Part shown: piece after piece, positions 32,828 to 41,230 of the stretch
Numbering within the stretch: position 1 is the stretch's first letter
How the letters are laid out: each line of letters starts with the position of its first letter
Assembly: GCF_014203555.1 (NCBI RefSeq)
Contig: NZ_JACHJH010000010.1
Location: 42,333 to 106,332, forward strand
Direction: 5' to 3'
Source of the DNA: Streptomyces olivoverticillatus
Lineage (GTDB): Bacteria; Actinomycetota; Actinomycetes; Streptomycetales; Streptomycetaceae
DNA: 64,000 bases
Notes under the pieces: generated by a model
Database searches by the model: none
The model's input: only the letters and a program-made list of their open reading frames with translations
Told to the model about the DNA's origin: nothing
Translations under genes and position numbers: made by a program

Positions 32828-34153
32828 TCAGCCGCCCTGACCGGGCTGGCCGGCGATCTGGGTGATGGTGAACTGGACGAACTCGGCGGGACGCACCGGC
32901 GCGATACCGATGTCACAGATCACCTGACCGGCATCGATCGTCGACGACGTGTTGTTCGTACGGTCACAGATCACATAGAAGGCTTCATCGGGAGTGCGGC
33001 CGAGCAGCGCACCTTGGCGCCACTGATCGGTCAGGAAGCTGGTGACCGAGTGCCGGAGGGCGGCCCACAGGCGGTCGTCGTTGGGCTCGAAAACAGCCCA
33101 GGTCGAGGACTGGCGGATGGAATCCGACAGGAACGACACCAGCCGACGCACATTGAGATATCGCCAGTCCCGACTGCTGGAGCGCGTACGCGCACCCCAC
33201 ACCAACAGACCCCGGCCGGGGAAGACCCGCAGGCAGTTGACCCCCTTGTCGTTGAGTTCGCCGTTCTGATCGTCGGTCAGCAGGGTGGGAAGGTCGAGCA
33301 CGCCGCGCAGGTTCTGGTTGGCGGGGGCCTTGAAGACACCGCGCTCGGCATCCGTACGGGCCCACACACCGGCCAGATGACCGGACGGCGGCACCGTACG
33401 CGGAACACCGTCCACGCCTGGCACCTTGACCCAGGGGTAGTACAGCGCCGTGAACGCCGCGGCATCCGAGTCCGGCGAGTCGAGCGTGCCGACGAACGTC
33501 TTGAGTGGCTCGACTAGTTGCTTGGGTGGCGCGTCGACCACCGCGAGACGGTTGCGCTGGGCGGTGCAGTGGGCGACGACCTTGCCGATGAGCGACTTTC
33601 CGGTCGGCAGAACCGGGGCCGGCGGGTCCGCGGCGTCGGTGGCCGCGACGGTCATGTCCCAGAGACTGGGCACGGCGACCATGGTCACTTCCGGCACGGT
33701 CTCCAGCCCCCCGAGTCCCGTGCGCTCCTCCGCGTTTCCGCCGAGACCGGATTCCGACACGGCCGCGTCGGGGTTCAGGAAGCCGACGACATAACAGGAC
33801 GTGCCGCCATTGGCGAAGAACCCGTAGACCGCCTCCGCCAGGGTGAAGCAGCGCTGGAGTACCTGGACCCTCTTCAGGTCCCCGGTTTCCGGCGTTGCCT
33901 TCTTCTGGAGGGCCGCCAGCTCTGTCCCCAGCGCTGGAATGCTGTAGCGGTCGGCGAACTCCTGCCAGCCGCGGATCGGCTGGGGGACCCTGCGTTCGTC
34001 CGGTGTGAACGGAGGGGTCCCCGTCTCACCGGCATTCCCGGTCGGTGTGGTGGTGTATCCGAGGAAGGCTGGGGTGGAGGTGCCCACTCCGACGATCATG
34101 CGCACGCCGCTGGACTTCTCCGTGACGTAGACACCCGGAGGCTTCGTCGTCAT
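32828..34153 (-). CDS. Contractile tail sheath protein, shorter paralog
   Basis: A 441-residue phage-tail-sheath family protein. It starts PGVYVTEKSSGVRMIVGVGT and STPAFLGYTTT, the typical N-terminal sheath domain, and ends with the C-terminal domain GVNCLRVFPGRGLLVWGART, RDWRYLNVRRLVSFLSDSI and WAVFEPNDDRLWAALR, with the final IAPVRPAEFVQFTITQIAGQ strand that exchanges between neighbours. The second half is nearly identical to the longer sheath upstream. Only a short central linker (ALQKKATPETGDLKRVQVLQ) stands where the paralog has a ~100-residue helical insertion. ATG with AGAGGGG upstream. Confidence 0.93.
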   Translation of the reverse strand: MTTKPPGVYVTEKSSGVRMIVGVGTSTPAFLGYTTTPTGNAGETGTPPFTPDERRVPQPIRGWQEFADRYSIPALGTELAALQKKATPETGDLKRVQVLQRCFTLAEAVYGFFANGGTSCYVVGFLNPDAAVSESGLGGNAEERTGLGGLETVPEVTMVAVPSLWDMTVAATDAADPPAPVLPTGKSLIGKVVAHCTAQRNRLAVVDAPPKQLVEPLKTFVGTLDSPDSDAAAFTALYYPWVKVPGVDGVPRTVPPSGHLAGVWARTDAERGVFKAPANQNLRGVLDLPTLLTDDQNGELNDKGVNCLRVFPGRGLLVWGARTRSSSRDWRYLNVRRLVSFLSDSIRQSSTWAVFEPNDDRLWAALRHSVTSFLTDQWRQGALLGRTPDEAFYVICDRTNNTSSTIDAGQVICDIGIAPVRPAEFVQFTITQIAGQPGQGG

Positions 34154-34188
34154 CGCTGTTGTTCCCCTCTCGTCTGTTCGGCTCCGGG

Positions 34189-34629
34189 CTATTCGACGGT
34201 GATGTCCTCGTAGGTGATCGTCACCTGTTCCGTCGCGTTCGCGGAGTTGGCCGCGCCGAGCTGGGGGCCTTCCCAGCGTGACGCCCAGGCGTTGGTGAGG
34301 TGGATGCGGCGGACGGTCTGCTTCTGTGCGTCCTTCAAGGCGATGGTGATGTTCTGCCGGGCGCTGTCGAGATCGGCGTTGACCAGAGTGGTCTTGATCC
34401 AGTCGGTGAATGCGGTGCTCTTGTCCATGCCCCGGGTGATCGTGATCTCACCGGTCTTACGCGCACCCGGCTGTTTGCGCACGATCAGCTCGCCTGTCGC
34501 GGACACTTGCCGGACTTCGACGACGTCCTGTTCCAGGGTCAGTCCGGACACGTCCTGGACGGTCTCGACCTGGAACTTGCCCAGTTCGACGGCGAAGGTG
34601 CTGCTGCTGAAGGTGTCACCGGTCAACAC
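34189..34629 (-). CDS. eCIS inner tube protein, T4 gp19-like (main copy)
   Basis: A 146-residue tube protein with GTG start and a strong AGGAGG eight bases upstream, as expected for a major structural gene. It reads FAVELGKFQVETVQDVSGLT, QVSATGELIVRKQPGARKTG, ITRGMDKSTAFTDWIKTTL and IALKDAQKQTVRRIHLTNAW, with the end EQVTITYEDITVE, i.e. the gp19/Afp1 fold order. It lies between the two sheath genes and is likely the bulk tube subunit. Its sequence is clearly different from the 143-residue tube protein at 17.1 kb. Confidence 0.92.
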   Translation of the reverse strand: MLTGDTFSSSTFAVELGKFQVETVQDVSGLTLEQDVVEVRQVSATGELIVRKQPGARKTGEITITRGMDKSTAFTDWIKTTLVNADLDSARQNITIALKDAQKQTVRRIHLTNAWASRWEGPQLGAANSANATEQVTITYEDITVE

Positions 34630-34655
34630 GTGCGTTGCCTCCTGGGTTCCGGGCG

Positions 34656-36185
34656 TCAGCTGGTGGCGCCGGGCTGGCCGGCGATCTGGGTGATGGTGAA
34701 GTGAACGAACTCGGCGGGACGCACGGGCGCGATACCGATGTCACAGATCACCTGACCGGCGTCGATCGTCGCCGAGGTGTTGTTCGTGCGGTCACAGATC
34801 ACATAGAAGGCCTCGTCGGGCGTACGTCCGAGCAGCGCACCTTGGCGCCACTGGTCGGTCAGGAAACTGCTGACCGAATGCCGAAGGGTGGCCCAGAGAC
34901 GGTCGTCGTTGGGCTCGAAGACAGCCCAGGTGGAGGACTGGCGGATGGAATCCGACAGGAACGACACCAGACGACGCACATTGAGGTAGCGCCAGTCACG
35001 ACTACTCGAGCGCGTACGGGCACCCCACACCAACAGGCCTCGGTCGGGGAAGACGCGGAGGCAGTTGACCCCCTTGTCGTTCAGCTCGCCGTGGCGTTGG
35101 TCGGTGAGCAGCGTGGGGAGGGACAGCACGCCGCGCAGGTTCTGGTTGGCGGGGGCCTTGAAGACACCGCGCTCGGCATCCGTACGGGCCCACACACCGG
35201 CCAGATGGCCGGACGGGACGACGGTGCGCGGGATGCCGTCCACGCCGGGCACATTGACCCAGGGGTAGTACAGCGCCGTGAACGCCGCATCCTCTACGTC
35301 CGGGCTCGCCAGATGCCCGAAGAATTGCGGCACATCGGCCGGTGCGGTGTCGGGCGGTGGTTCGAGGAGGGCAAGCCGGTTGCGCATGGTCACGCAGTGG
35401 GCGACCACCTTGCCCATGATGTCGGCGCCGACATCTGCCTCGGTGCCCTCGCGCCATACGTCCGGGACGGCGACCATGCTCACGTCCGGCACCGACTTGA
35501 GTCCGGCCAGACCCGTGCGTTTGTCGGGGTTGCCGTCGACCTCGTCTGCGAGGGTCTTGTCGGGGTCGAGCCGGAGGACGTAGCAGGATGTTCCTCCGTT
35601 CGCGAAGAAACCGTAGACCGCTTCGGGCAGCTGGATCATTCCGGACTGCTCGAAGTATTCGGCGAGGACGGTCAGTTCGCCCTTACGCCGTTTGAGGTCG
35701 GCAAGTGCGTTCCCGGCCGTGATCCAGAGCCCGTACGGCCCGGGAAGGGCTTCCGCCACCTTCTGCGCCGCGGCTTCGGCCTCTTTCCTGTCCTCCCCGT
35801 CGACGGCTTCGCCGGCCCAGTCGGCGGCCTGTACCACGACGAGGAAGGTGAGTTCTTGCTGGGTGAGGACGGGGGGCTCGCCCGTGGTGGCCTTCTCCGC
35901 GAGGTCCCTTCCCAGGCGCTCGAGCTCCGCCTCGGCCTCCGTGATGGCCTCGGACAGCCTCGTCAGCTCCCGCCCTAACGCCTCCACCCCCATCGGGGAG
36001 CGGAAGTGGAAGGTGTCCACGAACTCGGACCAGCTGTTGATCCGTACCGGCGGCGTGGGCGCCTGTGGGCCGCGCACGGTGTAGCCGAGGAATGCGGGGG
36101 TGGACGTCCCCACCCCGGTGATTGTCCGGACTCCGCTCGAACGCTCCTTGATGAACACTCCGGGTGCCAACGGACCTGAAACCAT
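34656..36185 (-). CDS. Contractile tail sheath protein, longer paralog with helical insertion
   Basis: A 509-residue sheath protein, first gene of the minus-strand block, ATG at 36185 with GAGAGGGG upstream. The N terminus (APGVFIKERSSGVRTITGVG; STPAFLGYTVRG) and the C-terminal half are classical sheath domains. Residues ~65-175 form an extra, highly charged helical hairpin (LSEAITEAEAELERLGRDLA; EDRKEAEAAAQKVAEALPG) that the shorter paralog lacks and that probably projects from the particle surface. Residues ~280 to the end are almost the same as the other sheath. Two sheaths per locus occur in Afp/PVC-type systems, where one copy may be baseplate-proximal. Confidence 0.93.
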   Translation of the reverse strand: MVSGPLAPGVFIKERSSGVRTITGVGTSTPAFLGYTVRGPQAPTPPVRINSWSEFVDTFHFRSPMGVEALGRELTRLSEAITEAEAELERLGRDLAEKATTGEPPVLTQQELTFLVVVQAADWAGEAVDGEDRKEAEAAAQKVAEALPGPYGLWITAGNALADLKRRKGELTVLAEYFEQSGMIQLPEAVYGFFANGGTSCYVLRLDPDKTLADEVDGNPDKRTGLAGLKSVPDVSMVAVPDVWREGTEADVGADIMGKVVAHCVTMRNRLALLEPPPDTAPADVPQFFGHLASPDVEDAAFTALYYPWVNVPGVDGIPRTVVPSGHLAGVWARTDAERGVFKAPANQNLRGVLSLPTLLTDQRHGELNDKGVNCLRVFPDRGLLVWGARTRSSSRDWRYLNVRRLVSFLSDSIRQSSTWAVFEPNDDRLWATLRHSVSSFLTDQWRQGALLGRTPDEAFYVICDRTNNTSATIDAGQVICDIGIAPVRPAEFVHFTITQIAGQPGATS

Positions 36186-36586
36186 GCCCTGTTTGCCCCT
36201 CTCATCGGGGAATGCGACCCTTCAGCCAACCACTCCCGCGGGGTACGCGCATGCAAACGGAGGAAGGTACGACAGATGACGTAGCGGAATCTCCCTCACA
36301 CCCCGCCAAGGGAGACCTCCGCTTCCGGCCGCCGACGGCGTCCAGAGCCGCCGCAAGGCGGCGCGCAGCGCGCATTCGCCAACATCCGGCTCTCGCCGCG
36401 CCTGGTCATGCACGACGCTCGTGACGTCCATCAGTGGCTGGCCGATCACCGCGTCGACCCCGCGCAGGCAGCCTGGTGGTGCACGTCGAGCAGCTGCCCA
36501 TCGGAACAGCCTTGCCGTGCTCTGAAAGTCCGACTGGCCCCTGTCGTCTTGACACGGGCCCAGCCGTGCGGGCTTCCGTGCAGGCT
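36186..36586. promoter_or_regulatory. Upstream region of the sheath block
   Basis: A 401-base stretch with no credible gene. The promoter of the minus-strand sheath-tube operon should lie in its left part; the immediate leader contains GAGAGGGG before the ATG. I see no clear -10/-35 pair, operator or strong hairpin. It separates the eCIS locus from the LysE/DUF885 pair. Confidence 0.35.
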
Positions 36587-37216
36587 CTAGATGAACACCA
36601 GGGCGGCCAGACCGAGGTAGACGCCACTGGTCAGGTAGGACAGACGGCGGGCGCGGCGAGGAGTCCCACGGAGTCGACCGGTGAGTGCGGCGCCGATGAG
36701 GGCGTAGCAGAGGTCCAGGGCGAGGGCGATGGACAGGAAGACCGCGCCGAGTACAAGCATGCGGGTCCGGGTGTCCGCAGGGGGCAGGCCGGTGGGCAGG
36801 AACTGCGGGAGGAAGGCCAGGAAGAAGAGGACGACCTTGGGGTTGAACAGGTTGACGAGGACGGCGTCGCAGTAGAGCCGGAGCAACCGGCGTCGTGCGG
36901 GACGGCCGGCGGCGTCGGCGACGCCGACAGCGGGGGGAGGACGGCGGAGCAGCGCACGTACGCCCAGGTGGGCGAGGTAGCCGGCGCCCGCGTAGCGCAG
37001 GGCGGTGAAGGCGAGCGGGTGGTCGGCGATGAGCGTCGCCGATCCGCAGACGGCGGCGACGACGTGGAGGAACGTGCCGGTCTCCACGCCGAGGGCCGAG
37101 ATGATGCCGGCCCGCCGTCCATCCTGCACGCTTCGCGTCACGATGTAGATCAGGTTGGGTCCGGGCACGGCGACCAGGATCAGCGAGGCCAGGACGAAGG
37201 CGGCGAGTGAGGTCAT
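36587..37216 (-). CDS. LysE/RhtB-family amino-acid exporter
   Basis: A 209-residue, six-helix membrane protein. The N-terminal VAVPGPNLIYIVTRSVQDGR followed by RAGIISALGVETGTFLH is the LysE/RhtB signature. NLFNPKVVLFFLAFLPQF with the conserved Asn-Pro and Phe-Leu-Pro-Gln-Phe in the centre confirms it. It would export amino acids or related metabolites across the cytoplasmic membrane. Its ATG overlaps the stop of the upstream DUF885 gene by four bases, so the two are an operon, perhaps peptidase plus product exporter. Confidence 0.92.
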   Translation of the reverse strand: MTSLAAFVLASLILVAVPGPNLIYIVTRSVQDGRRAGIISALGVETGTFLHVVAAVCGSATLIADHPLAFTALRYAGAGYLAHLGVRALLRRPPPAVGVADAAGRPARRRLLRLYCDAVLVNLFNPKVVLFFLAFLPQFLPTGLPPADTRTRMLVLGAVFLSIALALDLCYALIGAALTGRLRGTPRRARRLSYLTSGVYLGLAALVFI

Positions 37217-38751
37217 CCGCGTTCCAGAGCCGTGCGCATCAGGCCGAGGGGCGGGGCACCGAGATCGAGCAGGGCGTTGTGGAAACGACGGAGCGAGAAG
37301 CCGCCGCCCCAGCGTGCCGCGGCCTGCTCGCGCAAGTCGAGGATGGCGAACTTGCCCCAGGTGTAACGGCCGTAGGTGGGGTCGAGCAACCCGCGCCGGG
37401 CCTCGTGCAGGGCTGCAGGACCGGTGAGCGAGACGTCCTCGGCGAACCGCGCCGTCGCATCCGACAGGGTCATGGTTCCGGTGTGCAGTCCGATCGCGCA
37501 GGCGAAGCGGGTGACTCTGCGCAGCGCGTCCTGGGCGACCGCGACGGCGACGCGTGGGTCGCCGTCACGGAAGCCCTGTTCCAGTGCCAACTCCTCGCAG
37601 TAGTGGGCCCAACCCTCGATGAAGGCTTCGGAGTGGAGTGTGCGGCGGACATCGGTCGCCGCCCGGCGCAGCGCCCTGCCGTGGCTGGCATGCCCGGGTG
37701 CCACCTCGTGGATAGCCATATTGGGCATCAGGGTCCGGTTGAAGCCGGTCGACAGCCACTGGTCGCTCTCCGCCCTTGACCAGTCGGCGTCCGGGAGAGT
37801 GATACGAAAGCTGCTGGGTGCGTCGACCTCGTGGGGCGCGGACGCGAAGAGGCCGGCCAGCGCCCGGCGCTGGGATTCGGGCATCGGCTGGACGTCCACC
37901 TCGACATCGTGGTGGGGCACCAGATCGTGCCGCGCGGTCCAGGCGACCGTCTCGTCGACAAGCACCGCGAACTCGTCCAACAGGTTGTCGGCGTCGGGGT
38001 GGTCGGCTTGGAGGGCCCGTACGGTGTCGGCGGGCGCAGCCTCGGGGTTGACGCGGCGCAGCGACTCGTAGAGAAGCGCACGCTGACGGTCCCGTCCCGC
38101 GTCCACCCTGGCGGACGTCGCGGCGAGGTCGACGGTGCAGGCCTCGGCCGCGCCGAGGAGCCGAGCGAGGGCGGGGCCGCCGAGTGCCGCTGACCGCGGC
38201 CCTTCGGCAGCGGCCCGCTCCAGGTGGGCCAGGAGCCGGGCGTGCGCCCGGCCGGCAGCGACGTGGAGGGGGCCGCCCCGGGGATCGAGAAAGGCGGCCA
38301 GACCACGTGCGAGCGGCAGCGTGGCGTCGGCCAGCGCCGCAGGCACGCGATCCAGTGCCTCGATGGCCGCGTCCACGGCGTCCGGCCAATGGCGCAACTG
38401 GGCCGACCGCGCGGCGTCCCGCTCGGGCTGAGGCGCGTAGGGGCGGTCGTAGCCGGACAGGTCCAGGTTCTCGATGTGCCACAGGGGGTTGCTCCGGTGC
38501 AGTTCGAGCTCGCCGAAGCGGACTCGGAGGGCTTCCTCGGCAGCTACTGCGTGCGCCTCGTCGTGCGGGTCCGGGTAGGACTCGGTGCCGGCGGGGCCGC
38601 CGAGGGCGGCGAGGCCGCGGCGCACTCCGTCCGGAGACAGGTCCTGAACGGTTCCGTCGTACTCGTGCTTTCCCGCGCTGTCTCTCGCGGCGAAGACGGA
38701 CAGGTCACAGATCGCTGCCAGCCGGGGGTCAAGGGTCGAGGTGGATGTCAT
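37213..38751 (-). CDS. DUF885 family metallopeptidase-like protein
   Basis: A 512-residue protein. ATG 38751 is chosen because AGAGG stands nine bases upstream; a longer frame would run past the divergent regulator's start. The zinc-binding-type motif IHEVAPGHASHGRA (HExxPGH) and the downstream EAFIEGWAHYCEELALEQG, in which a Glu acts as a third ligand, are the DUF885 signature, also seen in thermolysin-like peptidases. The C terminus PTYGRYTWGKFAILDLREQA is typical too. No signal peptide is seen. It is divergent from the MocR-type gene, which may once have controlled it. Confidence 0.9.
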   Translation of the reverse strand: MTSTSTLDPRLAAICDLSVFAARDSAGKHEYDGTVQDLSPDGVRRGLAALGGPAGTESYPDPHDEAHAVAAEEALRVRFGELELHRSNPLWHIENLDLSGYDRPYAPQPERDAARSAQLRHWPDAVDAAIEALDRVPAALADATLPLARGLAAFLDPRGGPLHVAAGRAHARLLAHLERAAAEGPRSAALGGPALARLLGAAEACTVDLAATSARVDAGRDRQRALLYESLRRVNPEAAPADTVRALQADHPDADNLLDEFAVLVDETVAWTARHDLVPHHDVEVDVQPMPESQRRALAGLFASAPHEVDAPSSFRITLPDADWSRAESDQWLSTGFNRTLMPNMAIHEVAPGHASHGRALRRAATDVRRTLHSEAFIEGWAHYCEELALEQGFRDGDPRVAVAVAQDALRRVTRFACAIGLHTGTMTLSDATARFAEDVSLTGPAALHEARRGLLDPTYGRYTWGKFAILDLREQAAARWGGGFSLRRFHNALLDLGAPPLGLMRTALERG

Positions 38752-38804
38752 GCCGTTAGCCTCTGACGGCGGCGGCTCGTACTCCCGTGCCAATGGAGGG
38801 GAAA

Positions 38805-39664
38805 GTGGACCGGAATCGTGAGACGTCCGAGCCGGCCGGGCTGATCGACCTGCTGGGCGACTGGAGTTCGGCCGAGGGACCGCTGTACCAGCGGCTCACC
38901 GAAGCGTTCGTCCGAGCCGTACGGTCCGGGGACCTGTGCACCGGTGACCGCCTTCCATCTGAGCGGCGGCTCGCCGACGCTCTCTCGGTCAGCCGGGCGA
39001 CGGTGGTCGCCGCCTACGACGCACTGCGCGGGTCGGGCCTGGTCGAGACCCGTCGGGGCAGCGGCACGCGGGTGTCGGGAGGAGCCGTCGTCCACCGGAT
39101 TCCGGCGGACGGGCGGGTGCTCGGCGGCCAGGCCACCACGGTGATCCAGCGGCTGGTGGAACAGCCGCCGAACCTCATCTCGCTGGGGCAGGCGGCCGAG
39201 GCCGGCGGTCCGGATCTGGCCCAGGCGCTGCTCCACTTGGTCCGCGAGGACCTGCCCGGGCTGATCCTCGACGCGGGCTACCACCCGGCCGGACTTCCCG
39301 CGCTGCGAGCAGCGATCGCCGCCCACCACACCGCGCACGGCCTGCCGACCGTGCCCGACCAGGTGGTGGTGACCACCGGTGCCACGCAGGCCGTTACCCT
39401 GAGCGCCCAGCTGTACCTCGGACGCGGGTCGACCACGATCGTGGAATCCCCCGGGTGGCCGGGCTGCCAGGACGTCCTCAGAGCGGCCGGCTCACGGCTG
39501 GTCGGCGTCGAACTCGACTCCGACGGCATCCGGATCGACCGGCTCGCCACCGCGCTCGCCGAGCACAGGCCCGCGCTGCTCTACCTCATGCCGACCTACC
39601 ACAACCCCACCGGCACCCTGATGTCCGCCGGACGCCGTCGCCGGGTGACCGAGCTCGCCTCGCT
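38805..39664 (+). pseudogene. MocR-type GntR/aminotransferase regulator, 3' truncated
   Basis: The N-terminal GntR winged helix is intact: GPLYQRLTEAFVRAVRSGDL, GDRLPSERRLADALSVSRAT, VVAAYDALRGSGLVETRRGS. It joins the start of a type-I PLP aminotransferase domain: ISLGQAAEAGGPDL, YHPAGLPALRAAIAAHH, VTTGATQAVTLSAQL and LYLMPTYHNPTGTLMSAGRR. Homology stops after RVTELA, before the PLP-Lys region, so about a third of the expected ~470 residues is missing. The frame then runs into an IS110-type remnant. GTG 38805 is favoured (GGAGGGG just upstream); GTG 38787 and ATG 38793 are alternatives. The DNA-binding half could still work. Confidence 0.8.
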
Positions 39665-39829
39665 CAGCGACCTCGCGTCCCGCGCCTACTACGACGAGAA
39701 GATCAGCCGGGAAGCAAGCGCCACAGCCGGGCACTGCTCTGCCTGGCCAGACGCCGGGTCGACGTCCTGTTCGCCATGCTCCGCGACGACACGTTCCACG
39801 AGTCACGACCGGTGGCAGCCGCCGGCTGA
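39665..39829 (+). mobile_element. IS110-type transposase 3' remnant
   Basis: Directly after the truncated regulator the sequence reads SDLASRAYYDEKIS, then one frame over GSKRHSRALLCLARRRVDVL and FAMLRDDTFHESRPVAAAG with a stop at 39827-39829. That is the C-terminal end of IS110/IS116-like transposases of actinomycetes (..YYD.K...GK.H..A...LARRR.DV...MLRD..). Only ~55 residues remain and they carry one frameshift near 39710. Confidence 0.65.
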
Positions 39830-39934
39830 CAAGGAGCTTCGAACGAGATCTGAGCCCGGACCTCCCCCGGCGGGGGGATGCCTGCGACCGTCCAGGAGGA
39901 TGTGACGCCGCCGCGCATCGGCAAGCCTGGACGC

Positions 39935-40447
39935 ATGTCCACTGTCCCGAACACCCCTGCTGCTCCGGCTCCCCGTTGGGCGGTCCGAGCCGCACATGCC
40001 GCGGCCCTTACCACCGTGCCCTCAGGCCTGTGGCGGATCGCGCTGGCCCTCGGCCTTCCGGTGGGTTACAGCGACTAGGTGCTCCGCCACAACTTCCACA
40101 TCCCCGGCTGGGGCGTGGTCTACGTGATCGGGCTCAGCGTGGTTTCGGAGGCCTTCGCCCTGCTGACGCTCGGCCTGGTCCGACCCTGGGGCGAGGTGGT
40201 ACCGCGCTGGATCCCGATCATCGGCGGCCGGCGCGTCCACCCGCTCGCCGCCGTCATCCCCGCTGCCCTCGGCTCACTGGCCCTCGTCTACCTCTGGAGC
40301 GACTTCGTGTTCTGGTGGAACACCGAGGAGCATCCAGCGATGCTCACGCCCTGGCACACCATCGTCGGCATCCTCTACCAACCCCTGGTCCTCTGGGGCC
40401 CGCTGCTTGCCGCCGTGACCGTCTCCTACTACCGCCGCCACCACTGA
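39935..40447 (+). pseudogene. Conserved membrane protein interrupted by an amber codon
   Basis: From ATG 39935 a 170-codon frame reads AAHAAALTTVPSGLWRIALA, LGLPVGYSD, then TAG at 40076-40078, then without any shift VLRHNFHIPGWGVVYVIGLS, VVSEAFALLTLGLVRPWGEV and on to WGPLLAAVTVSYYRRHH with the natural stop at 40445-40447. Four to five membrane segments are visible. I know similar intact proteins in Streptomyces in which this stretch is continuous. The TAG is one base from CAG (Gln), so a recent nonsense mutation is likely. Restart at GTG 40079 could still give the C-terminal part. Confidence 0.75.
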
Positions 40448-40521
40448 CCACCGAAGGGCGCCAATCATCAGCCGGCATCCTTCAGCAGTCACAGCTCTCA
40501 GACCGATTTCGGGTGGTGATC

Positions 40522-40929
40522 ATGCATAGGGGGAGAGCCGCGCTGGTCGGCATAGTGAGTCTCATGGCCCTGGCCACCGGATGCGCAGGATCCGGTCAGG
40601 AGGGGTCCGGCGCCCGGGCCCTACCGACGCCGACCTTGCTACCGCAGAAACTGGACAAGCCCGCCGGCCCGTATCCGGACCTGACCCTGTCGCCGTCGCC
40701 GTCGGATGACGCGACCTTCAGCGAGAACCTCGAGTTCGAGCTGCGCTGCAAGACCCTTGAGATGGCCCAGGTACCAGGCAAGACGTCTGCCCAGTGCCCC
40801 AAGGACCTTGACTCCGAGGCCGGTACGACGGTGTCGTGTACTGTCACCTACGAGGACCTCAACGTCGTGTGGGACGTGAGGCTTGGGGACAAGACCGAAC
40901 GCAGTCAAAGGGTCTGCTGCTCACCTTGA
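40522..40929 (+). CDS. DUF4333-like lipoprotein, possibly 3' truncated
   Basis: A 135-residue protein. The signal peptide RGRAALVGIVSLMALATGC ends in an ATGC lipobox, so the mature protein would be tethered to the membrane by its N-terminal Cys. Pro/Ser-rich linker, then a domain LEFELRCKTLEMAQVPG, AQCPKDLDSEAGTTVSCTV, TYEDLNVVWDVRL, like DUF4333 (Cys, CPxDL, G.....C.V). The final residues QRVCCSP look foreign and the gene runs into a repeat-rich tract, so the natural C terminus may be lost. Confidence 0.7.
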   Translation: MHRGRAALVGIVSLMALATGCAGSGQEGSGARALPTPTLLPQKLDKPAGPYPDLTLSPSPSDDATFSENLEFELRCKTLEMAQVPGKTSAQCPKDLDSEAGTTVSCTVTYEDLNVVWDVRLGDKTERSQRVCCSP

Positions 40930-41017
40930 CCGGCCAGCGCCGCCTTGGCCAAGCGGGGCAGCAGCAGGGTGGAGCGTCGCTGCTGCTACCCGGGCAGCAG
41001 GGTGCAGCACGGTACGA

Positions 41018-41060
41018 GCAGCGGGCAGCGGGCAGCGGGCAGCGGGCAGCAGCAGCGGGG
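41018..41060. repeat. Heptamer tandem repeat GCAGCGG
   Basis: GCAGCGG occurs four times without interruption at 41018-41045, followed by a degenerate fifth unit and AGCAGCGG. Looser GCAGCAGGG units lie just upstream (40960-41010). The tract does not look coding and lies between the lipoprotein gene and a palindrome cluster. Confidence 0.8.
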
Positions 41061-41230
41061 CGGAGTGCAGCACGGCACTGTGGCCGCCGGGCGTTCTGCA
41101 GCGGTCGGACGGGAGCCGCTGTGCAGGTGCGATAGGCGGCGCCCACCGGCGATGGCCCGGTGTGCGTCTCGGGCCCGAAGGGCGCCGGGAAGCAACGTAG
41201 CCAGGTGCGGCGCCCGGTCAGCGCCGGGCC

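Noticed and set aside
6314..36185. Complete prophage
   Set aside because: There is no terminase, portal, capsid, lysis or integrase gene in or next to the tail-like cluster, while an AAA ATPase and DUF4255 are present, as in eCIS.
41018..41060. Possible CRISPR-like array
   Set aside because: The repeat unit is only 7 bases with no spacers; it is a simple tandem repeat. No CRISPR array or cas gene is seen in the window.
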